DNA of 64,000 bases from Pseudomonas sp. GM79 (GCF_000282495.1 NZ_AKJE01000049.1:51239-115238), one strand, 5' to 3'; shown: positions 36,718-46,023, counted from the first letter of the stretch. The notes: generated by a model not told the origin, from the sequence alone. A program made the numbers and translations.

Positions 36718-37320
36718 ATGCCCACTATATTTAAGCGCTACGCCGATGACGAAATTTCAGATTCCACGATCCAAATGCCTCAGCGAATATTGGCCACATC
36801 GACTCATCAATACCCGATTGATGTGCTTGCCGGTCGTTTGGAGAAGTACCAAGCAAATCCGACCGCTGCGCATGATCAATATCCTTGGGCTGCACGATTT
36901 GTAATGGGCTTCCCTGTACCGTCGTGGCAGCGGTCACTGGTGTGGAATGCGGGAAAGAAATCGCGATTCATTGCAGCGGTGTGGTCAGGCGCAGATCTGG
37001 GGAGTTACCTCACGAATGAATGGTGCGGTTCCGCAGGTGGGGGCAGCTCTCTGGCGCTGAACAGTGACATTCTCCTTGATGGCCAGCAACGGCTGCACAG
37101 TCTTGAAGAGTATTTTCTTGATCGACTGGCTGTCCCAGATGTACAAGGTCAGCCGAGGGTGTGGTCTGAGCTTGCTAATGGCGAGCGTAAGCGGTTCTTG
37201 TCGACGATCTTCGCCCAATCCTATGTATCTTCTGACGACGAGCTCGCGTTGCGCAAAACGTATGATTTTTGCGCCATGGGCGTAATGCCTCGCACACACG
37301 ACCAGCGCGCGGCTCGATAA
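36718..37320 (+). CDS. DUF262 (GmrS-type, ParB-like) protein, stand-alone
   Basis: A 200-residue protein corresponding to the DUF262 domain, the N-terminal part of GmrSD-type restriction enzymes. These hydrolyse NTPs through a ParB-like fold. It keeps the ILLDGQQRLHSLEEYFLDRL core (about 120-140), a preceding FPVPSWQRSLVWNAGKKSRF and the end motif YDFCAMGVMPRTHDQRA. No DUF1524/HNH domain follows, so it is either a natural short form or cut off by the repeat that begins at its end. Short DUF262 genes exist in defence islands with partners, and the only candidate partner is the small gene upstream. Confidence 0.7.
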   Translation: MPTIFKRYADDEISDSTIQMPQRILATSTHQYPIDVLAGRLEKYQANPTAAHDQYPWAARFVMGFPVPSWQRSLVWNAGKKSRFIAAVWSGADLGSYLTNEWCGSAGGGSSLALNSDILLDGQQRLHSLEEYFLDRLAVPDVQGQPRVWSELANGERKRFLSTIFAQSYVSSDDELALRKTYDFCAMGVMPRTHDQRAAR

Positions 37321-37335
37321 GCTTCGGATGCTTTG

Positions 37336-37473
37336 TTGTTGGGGCACGCCCCTTCGGGGATGGCTGTCGTAAACCACGCCCCATCTTCGACGGGTCATGG
37401 CCCTGCGGGCTTTCATCCTCGTGCCCTATGACCCTTCGGGTCTGCGCGCTCCGCTTGCATGTTTGCCTGAATT
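37336..37473. repeat. Left bordering repeat of the Wadjet module
   Basis: This GC-rich non-coding segment has several short related units (GCATGGCCCTGCGGG-like and ATGACCCTTCGGG). The last 43 bases (37427-37469, containing GGGTCTGCGCGCTCCGCTTG) recur in direct orientation at 45104-45146 with six mismatches. The two copies enclose the Wadjet operon and its WYL regulator and nothing else. A looser relative lies at about 23218-23270. Confidence 0.6.
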
Positions 37474-37499
37474 ATTCGGCGGATGAACCAACCGAACAA

Positions 37500-38366
37500 C
37501 TATGCCACTGAACTGCTGAAGCCTCCTGGTGACTCAAACGCTAGAAACTCCAGTTCCATCCCCGCCATGGACTCCTGCGAAAGAGCCAGCTCCCTCCTCA
37601 GCATATCTTGCACACGGGGTAAATCCACCCTCCCCAACCATCCTCGGGCAACGTGTTGCTTTGCGTAGTCCAGGGGCTTGTCCCATTCCTTGAAAACGAT
37701 GCTTTCAATTTCGCTCATCGACGGCACCACAATTCCGTGGGCCCTAGCAGTGAGGGTATTCATCCAGCCTTGAGGGTCGTAATCGGGGAAGCATATGATC
37801 TGCTTAACCCCGGACAAGGCCTTAGTAACAGCCGCCGGGGTGATTTGTGGGCTTCCGCGGAAAAGCATGGGCAGGTGCTTCACCTCGTTTGGCCAACGGT
37901 ACTCGTGAACCGCGTACATGACAGCCTGGTTCTCCACCAAGATCACGGTATCAAGACCGTGGAGTTCTTTTGCCGGAACGCTGAGGCTTCCGCCAACTGG
38001 GTGGCTGTACACTCCGGAAGCCAGTTGCAGTTGGCCAGAGACCGAGGCAACCATGACTATTCGGTCTCCGGTCTTAAAGCGAGCTAGCTTCTCATTGCGT
38101 GATTTTTTCGCGACGGCCAGGCGATCGCCTTCTAGATCTTCGAGGCTGACATTCAACGCATCCACGCCTGCTTCTTTCTTCAGCATCATACGGACGGTTT
38201 GGAGATCGGCCTCGGTCAGCGACAGATAGTTGTTACCAAGCTTCTTGCCAATTTTGTAATCGTTATTGAGCCGTGACCAGGTAGCGTTGATCTGAACTTT
38301 CCTGGCGTCTTGTCGGATCGCGATTACTACGGGTTTGATCGCTCTCATGTTGCCAAAGATGCTCAT
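37500..38366 (-). CDS. jetD: Wadjet JetD-like TOPRIM protein
   Basis: A 288-residue protein, the last gene of the operon. The C-terminal half holds a TOPRIM-type nuclease: E145 in VILVENQAVMYAV and the acidic pair D195/D197 in CFPDYDPQG. In Wadjet, JetD cuts plasmid DNA after the SMC complex extrudes a loop and detects a small circle. This version is shorter than the ~380-residue JetD with DUF3322/DUF2220, and its N-terminus (about 1-130) is a different domain with winged-helix features. It overlaps the JetA gene by four bases. Function as nuclease is by context and motif. Confidence 0.82.
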   Translation of the reverse strand: MSIFGNMRAIKPVVIAIRQDARKVQINATWSRLNNDYKIGKKLGNNYLSLTEADLQTVRMMLKKEAGVDALNVSLEDLEGDRLAVAKKSRNEKLARFKTGDRIVMVASVSGQLQLASGVYSHPVGGSLSVPAKELHGLDTVILVENQAVMYAVHEYRWPNEVKHLPMLFRGSPQITPAAVTKALSGVKQIICFPDYDPQGWMNTLTARAHGIVVPSMSEIESIVFKEWDKPLDYAKQHVARGWLGRVDLPRVQDMLRRELALSQESMAGMELEFLAFESPGGFSSSVA

Positions 38367-39604
38367 AGCCGCCCCGCTCTCTCAAGAGTCAAATCAAGGA
38401 CTCGTCGGTTTGCGGACACGCGAAGGTAGGGCGCGTAAACCGGAACTATCCGATAGTTAAGCGGTTTGTGTCGTACCTTGCTAACCGCGGACTGTAGTCG
38501 TACGTAGCCATCAAGAGCATAGAGCCATATGCTCATGGAAACCTCGGGATCCCCATGCTCCCCCCAATACGCCACGGCCGATTGAGGTTGTTTGGTTTCG
38601 TTCAGGCTCTGGAGCATGTGCATGAGGTGATCACGAGCAAATGGTTTTTCCAGTACCTTGGGCGGCTCGTCTTTGGGAACTACGGACTTCGATTCACGTG
38701 GCTTCGGCGGCTCCTCCGCCCGTCGGGCTTTCGGTGGTGGAAGCGATGCAATCAGTAGCTCAAGCGCCTCCAAGCTCTCACCTGCATCGACATCACAATA
38801 GACGCTACCAGCCAAGTCGATCTTAGCTGCTGGAACCCAGGAAGCGGCATCCTTCCTGTCAAAAAGAGGCTCCAAGTCGATAGGGTTTCCTGCCTGGAGG
38901 AACACATCGACAGCGTGAGCAACCTGGCGCATATGGTTGCGCTTGCGCACCGCCAGACTTAGCCGGTCAAGGCGCCCGATCATTTCATCTAGAGCGAGAC
39001 GAATCCGCGACACGGCACCGAGGAGGCTATCCAGGAGTATGCGCCGCAATGCTCGATCGCTATTGGTCAAGGCGGATAAGCCAACATGAGTGAACAACCC
39101 GAGCTTCTCGTGCAGGCGCTTGAGGCGGCCAATTGCATTGTTGATGTCCCGTAACCGGTCTTTGAGTCGGGGTGAGAAGCCGTAACCGCCCTCAATGAAC
39201 GCGCGCGTCTGGGCTTGCTCGTTCCGGAGATGGTTGGTGACTTGGCGGCAGCTGTGCGTCAAACGCTTCAGGTGCCGCTCAGCTTCACTGGAAGAGTCAG
39301 ATGCCTTGGCTTCATGGTATGCCTCACAGTGCTGCTCAATGGCAATGAGGGATTCCTGCAAGTCAGGAGCCGCTCGCTCGAATCCCTGAAGTGAAATCTG
39401 CGCACCTACATCTAAAAGCAGGCCACTGAGATAATAGAGCTCATCATCTTCTTCGATTAATCCTTTGGACATAAGGTAGGAAATGCCTTTTGTCCTTCGC
39501 TCAGGCAGTGCGATCCCTTCTTCGTCTGCAATCGACAATGCTTCGATAAAGGTCGCATTTCGCGTGAGGGAATCTCCCAACTCGATCCAGTCTGCCTCCT
39601 TCAC
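38363..39604 (-). CDS. jetA: Wadjet JetA-like (MukF/kleisin-like) protein
   Basis: A 413-residue protein with a winged-helix start (about 5-60), a long helical middle (about 75-245) and a proline/lysine linker near residue 300 before a compact end. This is the MukF-like kleisin subunit that bridges the SMC heads. Sequence identity to MukF is low and the assignment rests on operon position, size and layout. It overlaps JetB and JetD genes by four bases on each side, so all four subunits are coupled. Confidence 0.8.
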   Translation of the reverse strand: MKEADWIELGDSLTRNATFIEALSIADEEGIALPERRTKGISYLMSKGLIEEDDELYYLSGLLLDVGAQISLQGFERAAPDLQESLIAIEQHCEAYHEAKASDSSSEAERHLKRLTHSCRQVTNHLRNEQAQTRAFIEGGYGFSPRLKDRLRDINNAIGRLKRLHEKLGLFTHVGLSALTNSDRALRRILLDSLLGAVSRIRLALDEMIGRLDRLSLAVRKRNHMRQVAHAVDVFLQAGNPIDLEPLFDRKDAASWVPAAKIDLAGSVYCDVDAGESLEALELLIASLPPPKARRAEEPPKPRESKSVVPKDEPPKVLEKPFARDHLMHMLQSLNETKQPQSAVAYWGEHGDPEVSMSIWLYALDGYVRLQSAVSKVRHKPLNYRIVPVYAPYLRVSANRRVLDLTLERAGRL

Positions 39605-40263
39605 AAGTTGAGCCCTCCTTGGTGCTCACCGTCATGCGGTTCACTCGTACTGACGTCCAGGCTGAGCGAATTGTATTCAGCTATCCATGCCAGGATGGTA
39701 TGCACGTAGCCCATTTTGCCTGTGGCTACGTAGTTGGCAGACTCGCTGTTGCGCTTCACTATATAGCCAGCGTCAGCCAATGCACGTAGCACCAACTTCA
39801 GCCGATCATTGTTGTCCTTGCCGCTCTTGGACTTGCTGAAAAAGTCGTACCCGCTCAAGTCCCAAAGCTGCGTACGGTAGGTCGGGTGGTTCTCGATTGA
39901 ATCGAGCATGTCGGCGAAGGAGATAGTGTCTCCCGGGGCCAAACAGGTCTCACTGCGCCCCGCACGATTGATCAAACGGATGAAATCGAGACATGGACGT
40001 ATCTGATCGCGCAGCTCGACCAATTGTGCGGTGGCCGCATCACGATCAACCGGCTCAGAAAAGTCAATGAACCGTGCGAAATACGTGTCGGGGGCCTCGG
40101 GTTCGCCGAGTGTCGCCAATTTCCGCCCTAACGGCGCCAGCGCGTTCTCGACACCCTCGGCAAACTCTGCATTGCGCAACTGCCGATGCAGTTCGGGGTA
40201 GGCGTACTGGCAGATGAAGCAGCCAGAAAGAAGCTTGTTCAGGACATCTCTCAAAGGGCTCAC
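39601..40263 (-). CDS. jetB: Wadjet JetB-like (MukE-like) protein
   Basis: A 220-residue protein with a winged-helix-like C-terminal part (GKDNNDRLKLVLRALADAGY about 150-170). Size and position match JetB, the MukE-like subunit that binds the kleisin and DNA. No catalytic motif is expected or seen. It overlaps the SMC and JetA genes by four bases each. Confidence 0.8.
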   Translation of the reverse strand: MSPLRDVLNKLLSGCFICQYAYPELHRQLRNAEFAEGVENALAPLGRKLATLGEPEAPDTYFARFIDFSEPVDRDAATAQLVELRDQIRPCLDFIRLINRAGRSETCLAPGDTISFADMLDSIENHPTYRTQLWDLSGYDFFSKSKSGKDNNDRLKLVLRALADAGYIVKRNSESANYVATGKMGYVHTILAWIAEYNSLSLDVSTSEPHDGEHQGGLNL

Positions 40264-43200
40264 AGTGCACCCTCCCCGCCATCATTTCCAAGTGCATCAT
40301 TCAGGTCATCAAGCTCATCCATCTCTTCAATCCCGTATTCCTTCACCACAATTGAGTCGGTGTCTGCCCTGCGCTCCAGGCTGTAACGGTTGTTGAATTG
40401 CCGAAGAAGCTCAGGTGCACCTCCTGGGAAGCAGGCCAGCATGGAGAGTCCACGTTCATTGAAGTAGCTGACCAGCGCAACGTAGTTTTCAGGTGAGAGC
40501 TCGAGGGCCTCGTCGATCGGGATCGACATCTGGAAATCTGCCTCATTCCGTAGCAGTTCGAATAGCGAGACGTAGATCATGGCGACGATGATCTTTGTCA
40601 GGCCGGTACTGCTCAGATGAATGAGCTCGGCGTTGTTTGTCGCTACCTTCACCCTACCCTGGTCATTGCACGTGACAGACACGTCGAAACAGTCCGACAG
40701 GTTGGATGTGAAGGCGCCATCTTCAATCTGGCGTTCGATGGTTCGGAGTGCTTCCATGAAGCCATCAGTTGGAAGGTACTCCCCCCCCATCCCGCTCCAT
40801 CGCTTGTACTGCTGTTCGTAGTTAGTAAGGTCATCCCAAAACGACATTTCATGGATTCGTGATGAGACCTTGAATTCGAATTGACGAATCTGCGCAAAAG
40901 AGCTGAGAACCTCGCTCGCTTTTGCCGTCGCGTCACGGCCTAGTTTCAGGATACTTCGGTGCAATTGCTGGAGCTTAGAGCGGTTGTCACATAGTTCGTC
41001 TGACAGGTTTTTGGCTTGGATGATCAGCTTCGTTTTTTGATCAGGATGAGAAATCTCAATGTATTCCTGCAGATTTGGGGCGGCTTCCAACCATGCGAGT
41101 TCGAGCTCATAGGTAGCATTCGCAGCATGATTCATGATTTGTTCAATCGCTGCGCCCTGTGGCGTGTGCACCAAACGATCCCTCTGGAAACGCTTGTGAA
41201 TCTCACGATATAGATCTGTGCCCTTGCGGTGACATTCCGTTCGACGGCGACGGAGTTTGCCGACCTCATCCTCGATGTCTGATGCCTTCAACGTTGAGGC
41301 GAGGTGAGCTTCCGCGGCTGCGTCGATTTGACTAAGTTCCCGAAGGACGCGTGCCACTGCGTTGAGTTCCAGGTCATCTTCATGCCCCTGAGTGACCAAT
41401 ACTTTTCTGCGCTCAACGATCGCCCTTTGCGAAGCCTGTAACTCCAGTTGCCACTGATCGACGGCACGGTTGATACGATCAAGATCGGCATTGGCACGAG
41501 CTAAAGCGGCTTTCCGATCAGGTACCGCAGGTACTGTTTCTTTAACCCAAAGCCGGTAACTATCGATCAGCGACTCCTGATCCCGAAGGCTTTTCACCCT
41601 CTTTTCCAAATCGGCAATTTCTAAGCTGAGCCGTTTGCTCGCTGTGTCATCTACTCCGGCGGACACAAGCTGAGCTTCCATATCTATTTTGGCGTTGTGA
41701 AGTGATGCCGCTAGCGTTGCATCGATGCGTTTTTCAGTGATTTCTTGGTCTCGATCTACTTGAGCCAGTTCCTGATCCAACTGCGATCGCGAACTGTCGC
41801 CCGCGGCTTGTATATCGTTAATCTCGCGCTTGTGCCGTTTCTTCAAGTTTTCTTGCTGAGTGGTGAGTTCCTCGAGCCGAGATGCGGCTTCCGAAACGCG
41901 TGCTGCTTGTATTTCAGTTTCTTGAACCACTTCCTCGCGGGCACGGTCAATCAGTCCTGTGTGATCGCTTTTCAGTATTTCCAAATCCAGGCATGCACTG
42001 CTCAGGTCTTTTTGAGTTGTTGATGCCCGAGCGCCAGCTTGTCGTAGTCGATCTTCCACTCCACGCTGCTGTTTCTCCATCAGCTCCATATCCGTGCTGA
42101 GCGCCTGGATCTGAGCAGTCAATGAAGCAATCTCGGTTTCAAGAGCGTGAGTACTTGCAACCGCCGCCTGAGGGAGCACCTCAAGGTTGATCTCAACCCC
42201 ATAGAGATTTTGCTGAACTTCCTCAAGGAATGCGGGGTTTAAATCCGTACGCATCAGCGTCTCGACTGGGATGAGTCGAGCAATATTTTCTGTCCAAGTA
42301 GGGTGATGGCGTCGTAGGAAACCGAGCAGTGTTTCAGCGCCAGCATTAATCTGTCGCTTGAGGTTATCCCGACTCTCAACCTGGGCATTCTTCCTCAACT
42401 GTAAACCGCTGTATTCCGCGGCTCGTGCCTGCCTTTCCTGCGACAAACCGTCGACTTCTGTTGAGATCGAATTGAGGAGCTTTTGGAGTTCATCAACAAC
42501 GAGTATCTGCTCGTTGATGCCACCTTGAGATTCATCCACCAGGCGCTGAGCTGCTGGAAGAGCGCGGAGGGTTTTAAGCTGGTCAGAGTATGAAACCTCG
42601 CGAGCATGAGTGGCCGTTGCTTGCAGCTGTATCTGCGAATACTCGGTGAGCTCGCCTTCGTGAGCAGTTTGCGTTTCATCAAGCTGCTTTTGCTGGTTAG
42701 CGGCTAATTCGTTTCGTCGCTGCTGGATACCTTGTGAAGCTGCTTTGTACTTAGAGAACGCAATACCTTTGCCGTCTGCGGCGACCTGTTTCGCTGCAGC
42801 TTCGAGCTCCTGATAGACTGTGCGGATGTCTGCCCCTTGGCGGTTTAACTTGATCTGATGCTCCTGTTTAACGTGCAACTGGTCTCGTATCTCGGGAAGC
42901 TGATCAAATTCCTCCGAAAGCTCCTGAGTACGATTGTCCTGGTATTCGACAAGTTTTTTTTCGAATTTCCGGAGCCAGGTGTCCTCCTCCGCCACATTGG
43001 CAGTCGCTACACCCTTTTGACCATTCAGGTCACCCATTCGCTCTCTATTCAGCTTTTGTAACTGATCGTCTTCGCCATGTAGCTCAGCCAAGGCCGCGGC
43101 TCGAATGTTCTGACGTTCTCTCAGCTTTTCATCCAGCATCAGAACGCGGCGTTTTTGTGTCCCCATTTGCCGTACGACGGCGCGAAACTCATGGGACTGG

Positions 43201-43985
43201 AGATTCAATTCAAAGATGTCTGGCTTGAGCGAATCCATCAGTAGATAGCCAGCACGGTTGTCGACAACACTTCTGAAGGGTTGTGCGTTGAGCATCATCA
43301 AAGTGCGACTGGGATCAGCGTTGTCTTGTTGAAGAATCTCGGCCATGGTCGCTTTCATGGTATCGAAGGTACCACCGCTCTCTATTAGCGCCAGCGTTAC
43401 CAAATCGATGCCATTGAAATCCTTCCGCTTCGGTGCCAGCGAGAAACCAGAACGGAGGCTCACCACGAGCTTACGCTTGCCGGCGTCGGTGATTTTCTCG
43501 AGATGAGCTGTGCCGCTGTTAAATTGGATGATTTGCCGGTAGTGATACGGCTGTAGCTCAGGGGAACATGAGATACCCAGCTGTGTAAGACGACCGTGTA
43601 GATCACTTGGCAACACCAACTGACCTGCTTCGTAATCACGGTACAAAAGCTCAGGGCTCCAGGCGTTTGAAATCAAACGGTACGAGTACCCCTCCCCGCT
43701 ACGGTGCATGATCGCGCAGCGTGCGTTGCCGGCATAATTGAGGTACTCAAAAACGATAAAGCTCGATGCCCTTGGCAGGTACCAGTTCGCAAAACTCTCA
43801 CGGTTGGTGCTCGCCTTCACCAAGCGTCCAGGAGAAGCGCCGTAGAATACAGGGATCAATTTGATGAACGATGACTTCCCGATGCCATTTTCACCGGTGA
43901 CGCTGGTGTTTCCGTCCATAACGAGCTCTGCTTTGGCTCCCGCGCAAAGCGAATCGATCAGGACGATCTTGATTAATTGTGACAT
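40260..43985 (-). CDS. jetC: Wadjet JetC-like SMC/MukB-type ATPase
   Basis: A 1241-residue SMC ATPase. The start chosen is ATG 43985 with GAGG eight bases upstream; the frame extends to 44399 but that part overlaps the regulator gene and lacks coding character. Walker A is GENGIGKSS (31-39). The middle is two long coiled-coil arms around a hinge near residues 520-620 with an HHPTWTENIARLIPVETL segment. The C-terminal head has the LSSTGLTKIIVAMIY signature-like stretch (about 1115) and IPIDEALELS (Walker B, about 1154). The engine extrudes loops on small circular DNA to target it for cutting by JetD. It is the first gene of the operon, so the order here is C-B-A-D. Confidence 0.88.
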   Translation of the reverse strand: MSQLIKIVLIDSLCAGAKAELVMDGNTSVTGENGIGKSSFIKLIPVFYGASPGRLVKASTNRESFANWYLPRASSFIVFEYLNYAGNARCAIMHRSGEGYSYRLISNAWSPELLYRDYEAGQLVLPSDLHGRLTQLGISCSPELQPYHYRQIIQFNSGTAHLEKITDAGKRKLVVSLRSGFSLAPKRKDFNGIDLVTLALIESGGTFDTMKATMAEILQQDNADPSRTLMMLNAQPFRSVVDNRAGYLLMDSLKPDIFELNLQSHEFRAVVRQMGTQKRRVLMLDEKLRERQNIRAAALAELHGEDDQLQKLNRERMGDLNGQKGVATANVAEEDTWLRKFEKKLVEYQDNRTQELSEEFDQLPEIRDQLHVKQEHQIKLNRQGADIRTVYQELEAAAKQVAADGKGIAFSKYKAASQGIQQRRNELAANQQKQLDETQTAHEGELTEYSQIQLQATATHAREVSYSDQLKTLRALPAAQRLVDESQGGINEQILVVDELQKLLNSISTEVDGLSQERQARAAEYSGLQLRKNAQVESRDNLKRQINAGAETLLGFLRRHHPTWTENIARLIPVETLMRTDLNPAFLEEVQQNLYGVEINLEVLPQAAVASTHALETEIASLTAQIQALSTDMELMEKQQRGVEDRLRQAGARASTTQKDLSSACLDLEILKSDHTGLIDRAREEVVQETEIQAARVSEAASRLEELTTQQENLKKRHKREINDIQAAGDSSRSQLDQELAQVDRDQEITEKRIDATLAASLHNAKIDMEAQLVSAGVDDTASKRLSLEIADLEKRVKSLRDQESLIDSYRLWVKETVPAVPDRKAALARANADLDRINRAVDQWQLELQASQRAIVERRKVLVTQGHEDDLELNAVARVLRELSQIDAAAEAHLASTLKASDIEDEVGKLRRRRTECHRKGTDLYREIHKRFQRDRLVHTPQGAAIEQIMNHAANATYELELAWLEAAPNLQEYIEISHPDQKTKLIIQAKNLSDELCDNRSKLQQLHRSILKLGRDATAKASEVLSSFAQIRQFEFKVSSRIHEMSFWDDLTNYEQQYKRWSGMGGEYLPTDGFMEALRTIERQIEDGAFTSNLSDCFDVSVTCNDQGRVKVATNNAELIHLSSTGLTKIIVAMIYVSLFELLRNEADFQMSIPIDEALELSPENYVALVSYFNERGLSMLACFPGGAPELLRQFNNRYSLERRADTDSIVVKEYGIEEMDELDDLNDALGNDGGEGAL

Positions 43986-44125
43986 CGGACGCCTCTTTCG
44001 CTTAAACCCTAAGGCAGTACAGCCGATTTCTCGCTCGGCAGTTGCCAAAAATAAGCACCAATTCGTTTCCATGGTGCTTGCTCTGTGCAACAACGATATG
44101 TAGATATAGACGACACATCCATGGT

Positions 44126-44145
44126 GTTTACGTATACAGGTAAAC
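44126..44145. promoter_or_regulatory. Candidate operator between the Wadjet operon and its regulator
   Basis: GTTTAC (44126-44131), eight bases and GTAAAC (44140-44145) form a perfect inverted repeat in the divergent gap between jetC (start 43985) and the WYL gene (start 44169). Proteins of the BrxR/CapW type are known to bind inverted repeats near their own promoters, so this is the obvious site for self-repression and for control of the Wadjet operon. Confidence 0.6.
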
Positions 44146-44168
44146 TTTTCAAGCAGATGGAGGTCGTC

Positions 44169-45041
44169 ATGAAACGGGGTAAAGCCATCGAGTCCGTGCG
44201 CTGGGATCTGGCATTGAGGTACAGGTTGATCGAGACAGTCGCATGGTGGGAAGGCCGGTTGACTACGAACCACCTGATGCAAAGTTTCGGTATCAGCCGC
44301 CAGCAAGCCTCGAAAGACATCAATACCTACATTGATGAGCATGCCCCGAGAAATCTGGTTTACGACAAGCATCTCAAGGGCTATGTACCTAGCAAACACT
44401 TCAAGCCGCTATTCATGAAAGATAGCGCCAGCGCGTACCTTCATCTCCTAAATCAGAACCACGAGCGAGCCCCGCACATCGAAGGTTTAACGCTGGCGTA
44501 TGCGCACATCGATGTGTTGGATGTACCAGACCGATCCATACGTCCCGAGGTGCTTCGGCCGCTACTGAAGGCCTGCCGGGAGGGCCAGAGATTGGAATGC
44601 GAGTACGCGTCTTTCCGGACGCCAGAAGGCGAAACGCGGCTTATAGCGCCTCACACGCTCATTCACACTGGCATGCGTTGGCATGTCCGGGCGTATTGCG
44701 AGAAAAATGATGAATTTCGTGATTTTGTGCTGAGCCGGTTTCGCGGAATTCCTGAGTTAATGAACGACTTCACAGAGCACACTCGCCTGCTAGACCCTGG
44801 GTGGACGACGCCGGCAACAGTGATCCTGGAAGCAGACCCAAGGCTTAAAGCTGGGCAGCGTGCAATCATTGAAGCCGACTACGGAATGGAAGATGGGCGC
44901 CTCGTAATCGAGACCCGCGGCGCTCTGGTTCAATACGTTTTGCATCGATACCAGATCGATACCACTAAAATGCACATGAAGCCGATGGCACAGCAGATTG
45001 TGGTTGCGAACATGGATGAATTGAGCCCCTGGCTTTACTAG
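44169..45041 (+). CDS. WYL-domain transcriptional regulator (BrxR/CapW type)
   Basis: A 290-residue regulator starting at ATG 44169 behind GGAGG (the earlier in-frame ATG at 44085 has no such site). The N-terminus has a winged helix-turn-helix (TNHLMQSFGISRQQASKDIN, about 32-51), then a WYL domain (about 115-200) with RLECEYASFRTPEGETRLIAP, and a C-terminal WCX-like extension. CapW/BrxR-type proteins repress defence operons until a signal is bound by the WYL domain. It is divergent from the Wadjet operon and probably controls it. Confidence 0.88.
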   Translation: MKRGKAIESVRWDLALRYRLIETVAWWEGRLTTNHLMQSFGISRQQASKDINTYIDEHAPRNLVYDKHLKGYVPSKHFKPLFMKDSASAYLHLLNQNHERAPHIEGLTLAYAHIDVLDVPDRSIRPEVLRPLLKACREGQRLECEYASFRTPEGETRLIAPHTLIHTGMRWHVRAYCEKNDEFRDFVLSRFRGIPELMNDFTEHTRLLDPGWTTPATVILEADPRLKAGQRAIIEADYGMEDGRLVIETRGALVQYVLHRYQIDTTKMHMKPMAQQIVVANMDELSPWLY

Positions 45042-45103
45042 AGCGAGGGCGATCAGCTGTTTAGGCGCAGTTTGGGTATGTAAAAAAATCACTCACATCG
45101 CGG

Positions 45104-45146
45104 CATGGCCCTGCGGGTCTGCGCGCTACGTTTGCATGATTGCCTG
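45104..45146. repeat. Right bordering repeat of the Wadjet module
   Basis: 43 bases (GGGTCTGCGCGCTACGTTTG lies within) that match 37427-37469 at 37 of 43 positions in the same orientation. It starts 63 bases after the stop of the WYL gene. Together the copies would allow loss or exchange of the whole module by recombination. Confidence 0.6.
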
Positions 45147-45299
45147 GAGTAGCCGAAGATCTTGGGATCTCCGGGTGAGCGTGTTCTCATCTGTACACGT
45201 GACCACGGTGTATCCTTGTTCACGGGTATACGCCAGCTGCCTATACCTTAGCGAATCGGGGGAGAAGCGAATGGCCGCTGGTGTGCGAGTATTTGGGCA

Positions 45300-45962
45300 G
45301 TGAAGCATGTCAGGCTAATACGCCACGGAGAAAGTGCCGCCAATGCTGGCGAAGCCAGTTTGGATCACGCGACCATTCCTCTAACACCTAAGGGTGTTGA
45401 ACAATCCCATCTGATGGCTCGGTCGCTCACCCATGCTCCGGCTTTGATCGTTGCATCCCCGTTTTTAAGAGCGCAGGCGACCGCGAAAGCGACCATAGCT
45501 GCCTTCCCTTCCACCCCGCTTGAGACGTGGCCCATTCAAGAATTCACCTACCTTGAGCCTGCGCGATGTACCAACACGACTGTCCCTCAACGGCGGGCCT
45601 GGGTCGAAGCATATTGGTCTAGGTCAGACCCTGCATTCACGGATGGGCCGGGCGCCGAGACGTTTCTAGACTTCATATATAGAGCCCAGTCTTTCTTGGA
45701 TCACCTTGCAGTGCATCCTGCCCAAGAAATCGCAGTATTTTCGCATGGTCAGTTCATTAACGCCGTTGCCTGGCTAATCGAGCGCAAGCCGCAATGCATT
45801 GATGGCCGAGCTATGGCTGACTGGCGTGAGTATGAGATCACGAACCACGTGCCCAAGTGTGGTGGCTACCTTCTTGACAGGCATCCAGCCGATGATGCCT
45901 GGCGAATAAGCCGTCAAGTAGGCTCAGATGGTTCGTTCTCACAACTCGCGCTGTCGCCGTGA
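45300..45962 (+). CDS. Histidine phosphatase superfamily protein
   Basis: A 220-residue phosphoglycerate-mutase-like phosphatase. The catalytic signature is RHGES at residues 8-12 (VRLIRHGESAAN), the second catalytic His is in VFSHGQF (about 148), and the segment ASPFLRAQATAKATI contains the conserved substrate-binding Arg. The start GTG 45300 is chosen because it gives the RHG motif at the expected distance; no strong ribosome site is visible. The substrate is unknown. It stands alone just outside the right border of the Wadjet module, and small phosphatases of this kind also occur in defence islands. Confidence 0.82.
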   Translation: MKHVRLIRHGESAANAGEASLDHATIPLTPKGVEQSHLMARSLTHAPALIVASPFLRAQATAKATIAAFPSTPLETWPIQEFTYLEPARCTNTTVPQRRAWVEAYWSRSDPAFTDGPGAETFLDFIYRAQSFLDHLAVHPAQEIAVFSHGQFINAVAWLIERKPQCIDGRAMADWREYEITNHVPKCGGYLLDRHPADDAWRISRQVGSDGSFSQLALSP

Positions 45963-46023
45963 GCGACATGATCGCTTCCACGATGCACATACAACGGCAA
46001 CGTTAATAGCTTTCTTCCTCGGC

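Noticed and set aside
43986..44399. N-terminal extension of the Wadjet SMC protein
   Set aside because: The extra 138 codons overlap the WYL regulator and its operator and look non-coding. ATG 43985 has GAGG and gives the normal SMC start.
45126..45308. 60-codon minus-strand frame before the phosphatase gene
   Set aside because: It overlaps the phosphatase start, lacks a ribosome site and has no recognised domain.
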